Source: an uncultured Roseburia sp. (GTDB taxonomy: Bacteria; Bacillota; Clostridia; Lachnospirales; Lachnospiraceae). Taken from it: a stretch of DNA of 64,000 nt. Both the position numbers and the translations under genes were made by a program. Positions within the stretch are counted from its first letter, which is position 1; every line of letters begins with the position of its first letter. The stretch covers positions 115,073 to 179,072 of the forward strand of contig CANSKO010000002.1 in NCBI GenBank assembly GCA_947647505.1, read 5' to 3'. This document shows positions 26,119 to 34,720 of this stretch, in pieces. A model generated the notes under the pieces. It saw nothing but the letters and a program-made list of their open reading frames with translations. It was not told where the DNA came from and did no database searches.

Positions 26119-26292
26119 ATGAGAGAAATGTTGAAATTACAGGAAGCCATCGAAGCTCAGCGAAGCTATGTGGATGCGATGATTGAACAGGGTATGGACG
26201 AAGAGGCGTTTTTCCGGGCAAACCGTAAGCTGGATCAGTTAATTGAAGAATACATAGAACTGGAGATTCAGATGGAATATCAAAAAAAATGA
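26119..26292 (+). CDS. Spo0E-like aspartyl-phosphate phosphatase family peptide
   Basis: 57-residue helical hairpin protein. LQEAIEAQRSYVDAMIEQG then ANRKLDQLIEEYIEL follow the Spo0E pattern, in which a SQELDxLI motif dephosphorylates Spo0A~P; here the motif is NRKLDQLI, so the leading Ser-Gln is not kept. The family restrains sporulation initiation. The ATG at 26119 has GGAG 7 nt before it; an earlier in-frame start at 26095 has no such site. It is a single-gene unit flanked by a promoter and a terminator. Confidence 0.6.
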   Translation: MREMLKLQEAIEAQRSYVDAMIEQGMDEEAFFRANRKLDQLIEEYIELEIQMEYQKK

Positions 26293-26297
26293 AAGCA

Positions 26298-26338
26298 AAT
26301 GTTACTGTCCGCATTTTGTGTACAGTAACATTTTTTTT
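26298..26338 (+). terminator. Intrinsic terminator after the Spo0E-like gene
   Basis: AATGTTACTGT (26298-26308) pairs with ACAGTAACATT (26322-26332), followed by a run of T through 26338. Confidence 0.9.
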
Positions 26339-26346
26339 CTTTTCGG

Positions 26347-26375
26347 TTGATTTTTTTTGGGGTTTAAGCTAAAAT
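26347..26375 (+). promoter_or_regulatory. Sigma-A promoter of mraZ / dcw cluster
   Basis: TTGATT (26347-26352) and TAAAAT (26370-26375), spacer 17 nt, immediately upstream of the MraZ repeat array. Confidence 0.6.
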
Positions 26376-26385
26376 AGTCATTAAT

Positions 26386-26425
26386 GTGGAGGAAAGTGGA
26401 GCAAAATGGTTTAAAATGGAGTACA
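26386..26425 (+). promoter_or_regulatory. MraZ operator: four tandem 10-bp repeats
   Basis: GTGGAGGAAA, GTGGAGCAAA, ATGGTTTAAA and ATGGAGTACA follow one another without gaps at 26386-26425, a clear (A/G)TGG pattern every 10 bp. MraZ is known to autoregulate by binding TGG-containing repeats at this spacing upstream of its own gene. The array is just downstream of the -10 element, so binding would block transcription. Confidence 0.8.
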
Positions 26426-26444
26426 AGCATTCGAGGTGTCCATG

Positions 26445-26876
26445 ATGTTTATGGGAGAATACAGCCACAGCATTGATACAAAAGGAAGATTGATTATTCC
26501 ATCCAGGTTTCGGGAAAGCCTGGGCGATGCTTTTGTTGTGACAAAGGGGCTGGATGGATGTCTTTTTGTATACCCGAATGAAGAATGGGCCAAGATAGAA
26601 GAAACGTTCCGCAATGTTCCGCTTACGACAAAAGACGCAAGAAAATTTTCCCGTTTTTTCTTTGCGGGCGCAGCTATTTGCGAAGTGGATAAGCAGGGCA
26701 GGATACTTTTGCCGCAGATTTTACGGGAATTTGCAGATTTACAAAAGGAAGTTGTACTGGTCGGCGTGCTTGGACGGATTGAAATCTGGAACAGGCAGCG
26801 CTGGCAGGATGCAAATACGTATGATGATATGGATGAAATTGCAGAGCGCATGGCGGAGCTTGGGCTTGGAATTTAA
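26445..26876 (+). CDS. mraZ: Transcriptional regulator MraZ
   Basis: AbrB-like DNA-binding protein that represses or activates the dcw (division and cell wall) operon. 143 residues: [20 protein letters not shown] at the start and [20 protein letters not shown] near residue 82 are the two swapped-hairpin MraZ repeats. The family start motif MFMGEY fixes the ATG at 26445, with GAGG 8 nt upstream. A four-copy operator array lies upstream of it. The product may bind its own promoter, an inference from the repeats and known MraZ biology. Confidence 0.95.
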   Translation: MFMGEYSHSIDTKGRLIIPSRFRESLGDAFVVTKGLDGCLFVYPNEEWAKIEETFRNVPLTTKDARKFSRFFFAGAAICEVDKQGRILLPQILREFADLQKEVVLVGVLGRIEIWNRQRWQDANTYDDMDEIAERMAELGLGI

Positions 26877-26896
26877 AAGGAAATGGGGACTTTAAG

Positions 26897-27835
26897 ATGG
26901 CGTTTTACCACAAGTCTGTTTTACTGGACGAAGTAATGGAATACATGAAGATCCGGCCAGACGGTATATATGTGGACGGGACGCTGGGCGGAGCCGGTCA
27001 TTCCTGTGAAATTGCAAAGAAGCTTCAGGGAAGCGGCAGGCTGATCGGCATGGATCAGGATGCAGACGCGATAGAGGCCGCGCGCGCGCGCCTTGAAGCG
27101 TACGCGGCGCACGTGACAATTCTCCATTCCAATTACTGCAACATGAAAAAGGCGCTGAAGGAGATGGGAATCACGAAAGTGGACGGCATTCTTCTGGATC
27201 TTGGAGTTTCGTCGTTTCAGCTGGATGCGCCGCATCGGGGATTTACGTATCGGGATCTCCATGCGCCTTTGGACATGCGCATGGACGGCAGACAGACACA
27301 GACGGCGGAGGACATTGTGAACGATTACAGCGAAACGGAGCTGTTTCGCATGATCCGCGACTACGGAGAAGAGCGTTTTGCGAAAAAGATTGCAAAGCGT
27401 ATCACAGAGGCACGAAAGACGAAGCGAATCCAGACGGCGGGCGAGCTGACGGAGCTTATTCGCAGCGCTATGCCAAAACGCGTACAGGCTGTGGGGGGAC
27501 ACCCTGCCAAACGTACGTTTCAGGCGATTCGCATCGAACTGAATCACGAACTGGAAGTGTTGGAACATACGATGGATGACATGGCGGATCTTTTGCATGC
27601 AGGAGGAAGGCTTTGCATTATAACCTTCCATTCTCTGGAAGATCGGATTGTAAAAACACATTTTAAGAAGTATGAGCATCCATGCACCTGTCCACGCAAT
27701 TTTCCGGTATGCGTTTGCGGAAAAGAGCCGATTGGAGCGTGCGTGACGAAAAAGCCGATTTTGCCGACGGAAGAAGAAATCGTAAGCAACCCAAGAGCGA
27801 AGAGCGCAAAGCTGCGCGTGTTTGAAAAAAGATAG
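26897..27835 (+). CDS. rsmH: 16S rRNA (cytosine-1402-N4)-methyltransferase
   Basis: SAM-dependent methyltransferase of 312 residues (RsmH/MraW) that methylates the 16S rRNA P-site base C1402. [10 protein letters not shown] at the start, [15 protein letters not shown] near residue 29 (SAM loop), [13 protein letters not shown] near 98 and [12 protein letters not shown] near 242 are classical. The last 80 residues include a Cys-rich stretch ([13 protein letters not shown]). Second gene of the dcw cluster, 20 nt after mraZ. Confidence 0.97.
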   Translation: MAFYHKSVLLDEVMEYMKIRPDGIYVDGTLGGAGHSCEIAKKLQGSGRLIGMDQDADAIEAARARLEAYAAHVTILHSNYCNMKKALKEMGITKVDGILLDLGVSSFQLDAPHRGFTYRDLHAPLDMRMDGRQTQTAEDIVNDYSETELFRMIRDYGEERFAKKIAKRITEARKTKRIQTAGELTELIRSAMPKRVQAVGGHPAKRTFQAIRIELNHELEVLEHTMDDMADLLHAGGRLCIITFHSLEDRIVKTHFKKYEHPCTCPRNFPVCVCGKEPIGACVTKKPILPTEEEIVSNPRAKSAKLRVFEKR

Positions 27836-27863
27836 ATGGCAGGCAAAAAGGAAAGGCGGAAAT

Positions 27864-28373
27864 ATGAGACAACAATCAGCTCGTAATTATAACCAGAGAA
27901 GCGAAAGAAAGACAAATTACTATATAGATGGCAATACGGTGCGCCGGCTGGAGGGGGAACCCGAAGAGCGAAGAAGGCGCCAGATTGAAAAAGAACAGGA
28001 ACAGACGAGAAGGAAGAACTGCCGCGTAGCAAGAAGGAATCAGGAGCGCGCGCTGCGCGTCAGCCTGGGCTATGTGCTGTTTTGCACGATTGCGGTATGT
28101 CTGCTTGGATGCGTGTGCGTCACTTACATACAGCTGCAGTCGGATATTACAGCCCGGACCAGAAATATATCCGGATTAGAGCGTCAGATTTCCGATTTGC
28201 GGGCGGATAATGCAGCGGCTATCAAGCGGCTGGATCTTTCTACAGATCTTGAGAAAATCAGAGAACAGGCGCTTGGGTTTGGCATGAAATATGCCAATGA
28301 AAGCCAGATCGTCTATTACAGCATAGAAGACCATGACTTTATGGAGCAGCATTCCGACATACCGGAGGAATAG
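27864..28373 (+). CDS. ftsL: FtsL-like cell division membrane protein
   Basis: Bitopic divisome protein of 169 residues: a charged cytoplasmic N-terminus of about 70 residues, one transmembrane helix near 72-94 (SLGYVLFCTIAVCLLGC), then an extracytoplasmic coiled-coil starting near LERQISDLRADNAAAIKRL. The order mraZ-rsmH-ftsL-PBP is standard, so FtsL is favoured over the related DivIC, although the cytoplasmic arm is longer than usual. ATG 27864 follows GGAAAGGCGGAAAT. It is needed to recruit and activate FtsW/FtsI. Confidence 0.8.
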   Translation: MRQQSARNYNQRSERKTNYYIDGNTVRRLEGEPEERRRRQIEKEQEQTRRKNCRVARRNQERALRVSLGYVLFCTIAVCLLGCVCVTYIQLQSDITARTRNISGLERQISDLRADNAAAIKRLDLSTDLEKIREQALGFGMKYANESQIVYYSIEDHDFMEQHSDIPEE

Positions 28374-28395
28374 CGGAAGTGGCGGAGGTGTATGT

Positions 28396-30498
28396 GTGCA
28401 GAGGACAGGAAGACGGAAACGGACGGTCAGAAAATTTCTGAAACGAATGCAGAAAAAGCTGATATTTATTTTTCTGACGATTACGCTGATGCTTGTGGCG
28501 CTGATCGGAAGGCTGATGTATATCGAATACGAAAGCGGAGACCGATATGAAAAAATCGTATTGTCCCAGCAGGGGTATGACAGCCGCAGCATTCCGTATC
28601 AGCGCGGAGACATCGTAGATGCAAAAGGGACCGTGCTTGCGACCAGTCTGGACGTATATAACGTGATTTTTGACTGCAACGTTTTAAATCAGAAAGAGCA
28701 GGAAGAAATCGATGCGACGGTCGAGGCTATAGCCGCCTGCTTTGAGGACGTGGATGCGGATGATTTGTATCAGAGGCTGAAAGAACATCCAAAAAGCCAG
28801 TACGAAACGCTGCTAAAAAAGCTTCCTTACGAAAAAATACAGCCTTACACAGAGCTTTTACAGAAACAGGAAGAGGAAAACAAAGAAAAAAAATCCGGTC
28901 AGAAAACGAAAATCAACAAAAATGCGGTCTGGTTTGAGAAAGAGTACATCCGCAATTATCCGTACGGCTCTCTGGCGTCGTCTTTAATCGGGTTTGTTTC
29001 CGGTGGAAACGTAGGAACGACGGGGCTTGAGAATACCTACAACAGCGTATTGAACGGCATTAACGGCAGGGAATACGGGTATTTGAATTCCGACAATAAT
29101 TTTGAAAAGACGGTTAAGGCGGCAAAAGACGGAAATACGATTGTCTCAACGATCGACGCCAGCATTCAGTCCGTTGTAGAGAAAAAAATCGCAGAATACA
29201 ACGAGAAGAATACGAACGGCTTTGTGACGGGAGACGGCTGCGACCATATTGCGGCGATCGTGATGAACCCGCAGAATGGAGAGGTTTACGCGATGGCGAA
29301 CAATCCCGGCTTTGATCTGAATCAGCCGAGAGAGATTTCGAATTATTTTACGGAAGAAGAGCTGGCCGGGCTAAGCGATGAAGAGAAGATGGACCTGTTA
29401 AATAAGCTGTGGGAGAATTTTTGCATTACGTATACGTTTGAGCCGGGGTCTACCGTCAAACCGATGACGGTGGCATGCGGGCTGGAGACGGGGACGTTAA
29501 GCGGAAATGAAACGTATGTCTGCGACGGCGTGGAGACGATTTCAGGGGAAGAGGTGCATTGCGTCAACCGGTCGGGACATGGAACGGAAACGGTAGAGGC
29601 GTCGCTGATGGATTCCTGCAACGACGCGCTGATGCAGATGTCGTACAGCATTGGCAAAGATCATTTCGTCGACTATCAGGAAATTTTCGGTTTTGGAAGA
29701 AAAACAGGCATTGACTTGCCGGGAGAAGAGAGAGGGCTTTTGTTTTCAAGGGAAAAGATGCAGAAGTTAGATCTTGCGACCAATTCATTTGGACAGAATT
29801 TCAACTGCACGATGATACAGGTGGCGGCGGCCTTTTCTTCTTTGATCAACGGTGGAAGATATTACAGGCCGCACGTCGTAAAAAAGATTTTAGACAGCGA
29901 GGGCAATACGATTGAGACGATCCGGCCGACGCTGATTCGGGAAACGACGTCAGAAGAGACGTCAGAGCTGATCCGGCAATGGCTGTATGCTACGGTATCG
30001 GAAGGAACCGGAGGCGAAGCCAAAGTGAACGGATACTCGATGGGAGGGAAGACAGGAACGGCGCAGAAGCTGCCAAGAGCGGAAAAAAACTATCTGGTGT
30101 CCTTTATCGGCTATCTGCCGCAGGAAAACCCGCAGCTTGTCATTTACCTGATTATCGACCATCCCAATGTAAAAGAACAGGCGCACAGTAATTATGCGCA
30201 GACAGTCGTCAAAGAAATTTTAGAAGAAATCCTCCCCTATATGAATCTTTATCCGGATGAAGCGCTTCAGCCGGAACCGGAAGAAGATGGAGAAGACGGT
30301 TTGGGGGAAGGAGCGGAGGGCGGTCCGGATGAAGGGACGCCTGCGGAAGGAGAAGGCGCTTCAGGCGAAGGGGCGCCGGAAGGAGCGGAAGGCGGTCCGG
30401 GCGAAGGAGAGATGGAAGGAGCGGAAGGCAGTCCGGGCGAAGGGACGCCTGTGGGTGAGGACGAAGACGAACCGCCCGCAGATTTCTTTGAAGAATAG
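28396..30498 (+). CDS. Class B penicillin-binding protein (FtsI/PBP2B-like)
   Basis: Membrane-anchored septal transpeptidase of about 700 residues from GTG 28396, preceded by GGAGG; an internal ATG at 28450 has no good site. A transmembrane segment (KLIFIFLTITLMLVALIG) opens the protein, the dimerization/pedestal domain follows, and the transpeptidase domain has SxxK as GSTVKPM (about residue 354), SxN-like as SCN in MDSCNDAL and KTG as GGKTGTAQ (about 550). The last 75 residues form a Glu/Gly/Pro-rich tail with DNA repeats. No PASTA domain is seen. It may be PBP2B (division) rather than SpoVD, but the split between this and the next gene is uncertain. Confidence 0.88.
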   Translation: MQRTGRRKRTVRKFLKRMQKKLIFIFLTITLMLVALIGRLMYIEYESGDRYEKIVLSQQGYDSRSIPYQRGDIVDAKGTVLATSLDVYNVIFDCNVLNQKEQEEIDATVEAIAACFEDVDADDLYQRLKEHPKSQYETLLKKLPYEKIQPYTELLQKQEEENKEKKSGQKTKINKNAVWFEKEYIRNYPYGSLASSLIGFVSGGNVGTTGLENTYNSVLNGINGREYGYLNSDNNFEKTVKAAKDGNTIVSTIDASIQSVVEKKIAEYNEKNTNGFVTGDGCDHIAAIVMNPQNGEVYAMANNPGFDLNQPREISNYFTEEELAGLSDEEKMDLLNKLWENFCITYTFEPGSTVKPMTVACGLETGTLSGNETYVCDGVETISGEEVHCVNRSGHGTETVEASLMDSCNDALMQMSYSIGKDHFVDYQEIFGFGRKTGIDLPGEERGLLFSREKMQKLDLATNSFGQNFNCTMIQVAAAFSSLINGGRYYRPHVVKKILDSEGNTIETIRPTLIRETTSEETSELIRQWLYATVSEGTGGEAKVNGYSMGGKTGTAQKLPRAEKNYLVSFIGYLPQENPQLVIYLIIDHPNVKEQAHSNYAQTVVKEILEEILPYMNLYPDEALQPEPEEDGEDGLGEGAEGGPDEGTPAEGEGASGEGAPEGAEGGPGEGEMEGAEGSPGEGTPVGEDEDEPPADFFEE
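30378..30443 (+). repeat. 36-bp-period tandem repeat in the PBP tail
   Basis: The 30-nt block starting GGAAGGAGCGGAAGGC occurs at 30378-30407 and 30414-30443 with 29 of 30 bases identical, a period of 36 nt (12 codons). It encodes a Glu-Gly-Ala-rich unit and could change length by slippage. Confidence 0.8.
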
Positions 30499-30575
30499 GA
30501 ACGGAAGAGACAGAAATTCATAACCCTGTAGAAGCTGTAATAGAATAAAAGAAAGGCTTTTATGAGGTTTGGCGC

Positions 30576-32330
30576 ATGTTTCGCTATAAAACGTATAACC
30601 GGCAGAAATGCATGATTATTTTTGCGGCAGTTTTGTTTATGATGCTGTTTCTGGCCGGGCGTCTCGTCTACCTGATGGTGTTTTGTTCCGAATATTATGG
30701 AAAAAAAGCGGAAGACTTACATGAGAGGGAGCGGGATATCAAAGCGGCCAGGGGAAAGATTATCGATGCGACGGGCGTTGTGTTAGCCGCCAATAAAACC
30801 GTTTGCACCATATCTGTGATTCACAATCAGATCGAAGATCCCGACGCTGTGATTGCGGCATTGACAAAAGAGCTTGAGATGCCGGAAGAGAAAGTGAGAA
30901 AGCGGGTTGAAAAGGTAAGCTCGATTGAACGCATCAAGTCCAATGTGGACAAGGAAACGGGCGAGCGCATCCGCGCGTACAATCTTGCAGGCGTAAAAGT
31001 GGATGAGGATTACAAACGGTATTATCCCTACGACACGCTGGCGTCAAAAGTACTTGGGTTTACAGGCGGCGACAACCAGGGCATCATCGGGCTTGAGGTC
31101 AGATATGACGAATATTTGCAGGGGCAAAACGGAAAAATACTGACGCTGACGGACGCGAGGGGCGTGGAAATGGAACATGCCGGCGAATCCAGGCTGGAGC
31201 CGGTAGACGGCAACGATCTGCACATCAGTCTGGATTATAATATCCAGATGTACGCGGAGCAGGCGGCCAAAAAAGCGCTGGAGCAAAAACAGGCGGACAG
31301 CGTGTCCATCATTGTTATGAATCCGTCCAACGGGGAATTGATGGCAATGGTCAATGTTCCCGAATTTAATTTAAACGATCCGTTTACATTAAATGACCCG
31401 GCGGCGGATCTTCTGACGGAAGAAGAAAAACAGGACCGGTTAAACGGCATGTGGAGAAACCAGTGCATCAACGATACGTATGAACCGGGTTCTACGTTTA
31501 AAATTATTACGACGACGGCTGCGCTGGAAGAAGGCGTCGTCAGCGTAAACGATCAGTTTTTCTGTCCCGGCTATATTACGGTGGAAGACAGGCGGATTCA
31601 CTGTCATAAGCGGACGGGACACGGGGCGGAAGACTTTACGCATGGCATTATGAATTCCTGCAATCCGGTGTTTATCGACGTTGGGCTGCGCGTTGGGCCG
31701 GCGCGCTTTTACGAATATTTTCAGAGCCTCGGGCTTTTGAAAAAAACCGGGATTGATTTGCCGGGCGAGGCGGCTACGATTATGCATTCCAAAGAAAAGA
31801 TCGGCCTGGTGGAGCTGGCTACGATGTCGTTTGGCCAGTCTTTTCAGATTACGCCGATGCAGCTTGTGACGACGGTGTCCTCCATTATCAACGGAGGAAC
31901 GCGGATCACGCCGCATTTTGGCGTATCCGTGCAGGATAAGGACGGCAACGAGGTCAAACGCTTTGTATATGAAGAGACAAAAGACATCATTCGAAAAGAA
32001 ACGTCGGATACGGTTCGCAGCCTTCTTGCATCCGTCGTAGAAGAGGGCGGCGGGAAAAATGCGAAAATTGCAGGGTATTCGATCGGAGGCAAAACGGCGA
32101 CTTCCCAGACGCTGCCCCGAAGCGCAAATAAATACATTTCTTCCTTTCTTGGCTTTGCTCCGGTGGAGGATCCACAGGTTCTTGCGCTTGTCATTATCAA
32201 CAATCCGCAGGGGATTTACTACGGAGGAACGATCGCGGCGCCCGTGGCAAGGGAGATTTTTGAAAACATCCTGCCTTATCTGAATATACCTTACGATGCA
32301 CAGGCGGCGGAAACAGAGCTTGCAGAATAG
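30576..32330 (+). CDS. Class B penicillin-binding protein (SpoVD/FtsI-like)
   Basis: 584-residue transpeptidase, the second class B PBP of the cluster. A single transmembrane segment is at residues 12-34. The transpeptidase SxxK is GSTFKI (about residue 306), SCN occurs in MNSCNPVF (about 361), and the KTG box reads GGKTATSQ, so the third residue is Ala instead of Gly. Motif-based assignment to PBP2B or to the sporulation enzyme SpoVD cannot be made. Neither PBP has a PASTA tail. GAGG lies 8 nt before the ATG. The KTA change may alter beta-lactam binding. Confidence 0.88.
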   Translation: MFRYKTYNRQKCMIIFAAVLFMMLFLAGRLVYLMVFCSEYYGKKAEDLHERERDIKAARGKIIDATGVVLAANKTVCTISVIHNQIEDPDAVIAALTKELEMPEEKVRKRVEKVSSIERIKSNVDKETGERIRAYNLAGVKVDEDYKRYYPYDTLASKVLGFTGGDNQGIIGLEVRYDEYLQGQNGKILTLTDARGVEMEHAGESRLEPVDGNDLHISLDYNIQMYAEQAAKKALEQKQADSVSIIVMNPSNGELMAMVNVPEFNLNDPFTLNDPAADLLTEEEKQDRLNGMWRNQCINDTYEPGSTFKIITTTAALEEGVVSVNDQFFCPGYITVEDRRIHCHKRTGHGAEDFTHGIMNSCNPVFIDVGLRVGPARFYEYFQSLGLLKKTGIDLPGEAATIMHSKEKIGLVELATMSFGQSFQITPMQLVTTVSSIINGGTRITPHFGVSVQDKDGNEVKRFVYEETKDIIRKETSDTVRSLLASVVEEGGGKNAKIAGYSIGGKTATSQTLPRSANKYISSFLGFAPVEDPQVLALVIINNPQGIYYGGTIAAPVAREIFENILPYLNIPYDAQAAETELAE

Positions 32331-32388
32331 ATCAGAATAACGTATACTGGAAAAGTTAAAAGCAAAAGTACAGGAAAGAGGTAAGAGT

Positions 32389-33342
32389 ATGGTGTATCAG
32401 GTTGCGGTTCCGGTTTTAACGGCATTTGCCATCAGCGCGCTGTCAGGGCCTGTGGTTATTCCGTTTTTAAGAAAGCTGAAAGTAGGACAGACGGAGCGGG
32501 AAGAATTAAAATCACATCTGAAAAAAGCCGGAACGCCGACGATGGGCGGTTTGATGATACTGGCGGGCGTTATTTTTACAAGCCTTATCTTCATCCGGGA
32601 GTATCCAAAGATCATTCCGATCCTGTTTCTGACGGTGGGATTTGGCGCAGTCGGCTTTTTAGACGATTATTTAAAAGTTGTGCTGCGGCGCTCCGACGGG
32701 CTTTTGGCCTGGCAGAAGATGCTGCTGCAAATTATTGTAACCGGGATTTTTGCCTTTTATCTGTTGCACTATACGGATGTTTCCCTTCTGATGAAGATTC
32801 CGTTCTGCCGTGATCAGTATCTCGATCTTGGGAAGGGAGCCGTTCCGCTTTTGTTTGTCGCAGTCATCGGCACGGTCAACGGCGTAAATTTTACGGACGG
32901 ACTGGATGGACTGGCATCGAGCGTGACGGTTCTGGTGGCCGTATTTTTCAGCGTTATCGCCATTGGCGCAAAGAGCGGCATTGAGCCGGTTACGTGCGCG
33001 GTCGTAGGCGCGCTGCTTGGATTTTTACTGTTTAACGTCTATCCGGCCAAAGTGTTTATGGGAGACACGGGTTCTCTGGCGCTCGGCGGCTTTGTGGCCG
33101 CGTCCGCCTATATGCTGCAAATGCCGCTGTTTATTCCGATTGTCGGATTGATCTATATGGTCGAAGTGATTTCCGTTGTCATACAGGTCGGTTATTTTAA
33201 AGCAACGCATGGAAAGCGTTTTTTCCGCATGGCGCCGATTCATCACCATTTTGAGCTGGGCGGCTGGTCGGAGACTAGAATCGTATCGTTGTTTTCGATT
33301 GTAACGGCGCTTCTTTGCCTGATTGCGTTTACAGCATTGTAG
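32389..33342 (+). CDS. mraY: Phospho-MurNAc-pentapeptide translocase
   Basis: Integral membrane enzyme of 317 residues that attaches UDP-MurNAc-pentapeptide to undecaprenyl phosphate, giving lipid I. SHLKKAGTPTMGGLMILAG at residues 43-61, GFLDDYLKV near 93, VNFTDGLDGLAS near 165, the acidic FMGDTGSLALGG near 223, and PIHHHFELGGW near 284 are all family landmarks with the catalytic Asp residues. Multiple hydrophobic helices. It follows the second PBP gene by 58 nt. Confidence 0.97.
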   Translation: MVYQVAVPVLTAFAISALSGPVVIPFLRKLKVGQTEREELKSHLKKAGTPTMGGLMILAGVIFTSLIFIREYPKIIPILFLTVGFGAVGFLDDYLKVVLRRSDGLLAWQKMLLQIIVTGIFAFYLLHYTDVSLLMKIPFCRDQYLDLGKGAVPLLFVAVIGTVNGVNFTDGLDGLASSVTVLVAVFFSVIAIGAKSGIEPVTCAVVGALLGFLLFNVYPAKVFMGDTGSLALGGFVAASAYMLQMPLFIPIVGLIYMVEVISVVIQVGYFKATHGKRFFRMAPIHHHFELGGWSETRIVSLFSIVTALLCLIAFTAL

Positions 33343-33354
33343 GAGGAATTACGA

Positions 33355-34716
33355 ATGAAATGGGAAGAGAAGCGGTTTTTGGTTGCAGGGACCGGAAAAA
33401 GCGGCGTTGCCGCGGCAAAATTATTATTGCGGAAACGGGCGACCGTTTTTTTATACGATGGAAATGAATCGCTGGATACAGAGGCGTTTTTTCAGAAGCA
33501 TCCGTTTTTGCGCGATGTGCCATTGGTTGTGGGCGAGCTTTCTAAGGAAGTGATACAGAATACGGATATTGCCGTATTAAGCCCCGGCATTCCGACGGAT
33601 CTTCCGTTTGTAGCAAGGCTGCGTGCGCATGGCGTGGCCATCTGGGGAGAAATTGAGCTGGCATATGCCGTTGCAAAGGGAAGGACGCTTGCCATCACAG
33701 GGACAAATGGCAAAACGACGACGACGGCGCTTTTGGGTGAAATCTTAAACACGCAGTTTTCGGATGTAAACGTAGTCGGGAATATCGGCATTCCCTATAC
33801 GGAAATTGCGGCGGATACGACGGAGGATACGGTGACGGCCGTCGAAGTCAGCAGCTTTCAGCTGGAAACGATTCATACGTTTGCGCCGTGCGTATCGGCA
33901 ATTTTGAATATCACGCCGGATCATTTGAACCGGCATCATACGATGGAACAGTATATCGCCGCAAAAGAGCGCATCACAGAGCGGCAGACGAAAGAGAATC
34001 TTTGCGTGCTCAATTATGACGATCCCGTTTTGCGGGAGTTTGGGAGGAACGTAACGGCGCGCGTTGCGTGGTTTTCCGGAGAGGGAGAAATCGCGCGGGG
34101 CTATTTTCTGAAGGATGGCGTAATTTACCGGCAAAAAGACGGGCAGAGGACGGAAATTGTCAAAACAAAGGAATTAAACATACCCGGCAGACATAATTAT
34201 GAAAATGTAATGGCCGCCGTCGCTATGGCGGAGGAAATCGGCGTGCCGCTTTCTAAGATACGGGAAGCGCTGCTTCGCTTTACGGCCGTAGAGCACAGGA
34301 TTGAATTTGTGGCGCAAAAGCGGGGCGTGCGGTTTTACAATGATTCAAAGGCCACCAATCCGGACGCGGCGATCCGGGGGATTGGCGCGATGGACGCGCC
34401 TACGCATCTGATTGGCGGCGGCTGCGATAAAGGCTCTTCTTACGATGCATGGATCAAAGCGTTTGATGGAAAAGTAAAGGAACTTATTTTAATCGGCGAA
34501 ACGGGCGAAGCCATTGCGAAAACGGCCAGAAAGCTTGGATTTTCTGCAATTGTGATGGCGGATTCGCTGGAAGAGGCCGTCTGGATTGGTTATGCGCATG
34601 CAGCCCCCGGCGATGCGGTGCTGCTTTCTCCGGCATGCGCAAGCTTTGGGATGTTTGAAAATTATGAAGTGCGCGGCAGGATGTTCAAAAAAATCGTACG
34701 CAGCTTAGAGGAGTGA
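33355..34716 (+). CDS. murD: UDP-N-acetylmuramoyl-L-alanine--D-glutamate ligase
   Basis: Cytosolic Mur ligase of 453 residues that adds D-glutamate in peptidoglycan precursor synthesis. The ATP loop is AITGTNGKTTTTALLGE near residue 116, with FYNDSKATNPDAA near 327 and LLSPACASFGMFENYEVRG near 423. The N-terminal Rossmann-type domain begins FLVAGTGKSGVAAAKLLL. Located between mraY and ftsW as in many Firmicutes. murC, murE, murF and murG are not in this cluster. Confidence 0.96.
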   Translation: MKWEEKRFLVAGTGKSGVAAAKLLLRKRATVFLYDGNESLDTEAFFQKHPFLRDVPLVVGELSKEVIQNTDIAVLSPGIPTDLPFVARLRAHGVAIWGEIELAYAVAKGRTLAITGTNGKTTTTALLGEILNTQFSDVNVVGNIGIPYTEIAADTTEDTVTAVEVSSFQLETIHTFAPCVSAILNITPDHLNRHHTMEQYIAAKERITERQTKENLCVLNYDDPVLREFGRNVTARVAWFSGEGEIARGYFLKDGVIYRQKDGQRTEIVKTKELNIPGRHNYENVMAAVAMAEEIGVPLSKIREALLRFTAVEHRIEFVAQKRGVRFYNDSKATNPDAAIRGIGAMDAPTHLIGGGCDKGSSYDAWIKAFDGKVKELILIGETGEAIAKTARKLGFSAIVMADSLEEAVWIGYAHAAPGDAVLLSPACASFGMFENYEVRGRMFKKIVRSLEE

Positions 34717-34720
34717 ATCT

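Noticed and set aside
30300..30480. Short repeats resembling a CRISPR-like array
   Set aside because: The repeats are in frame inside the PBP coding region with 12-codon period and no spacers.
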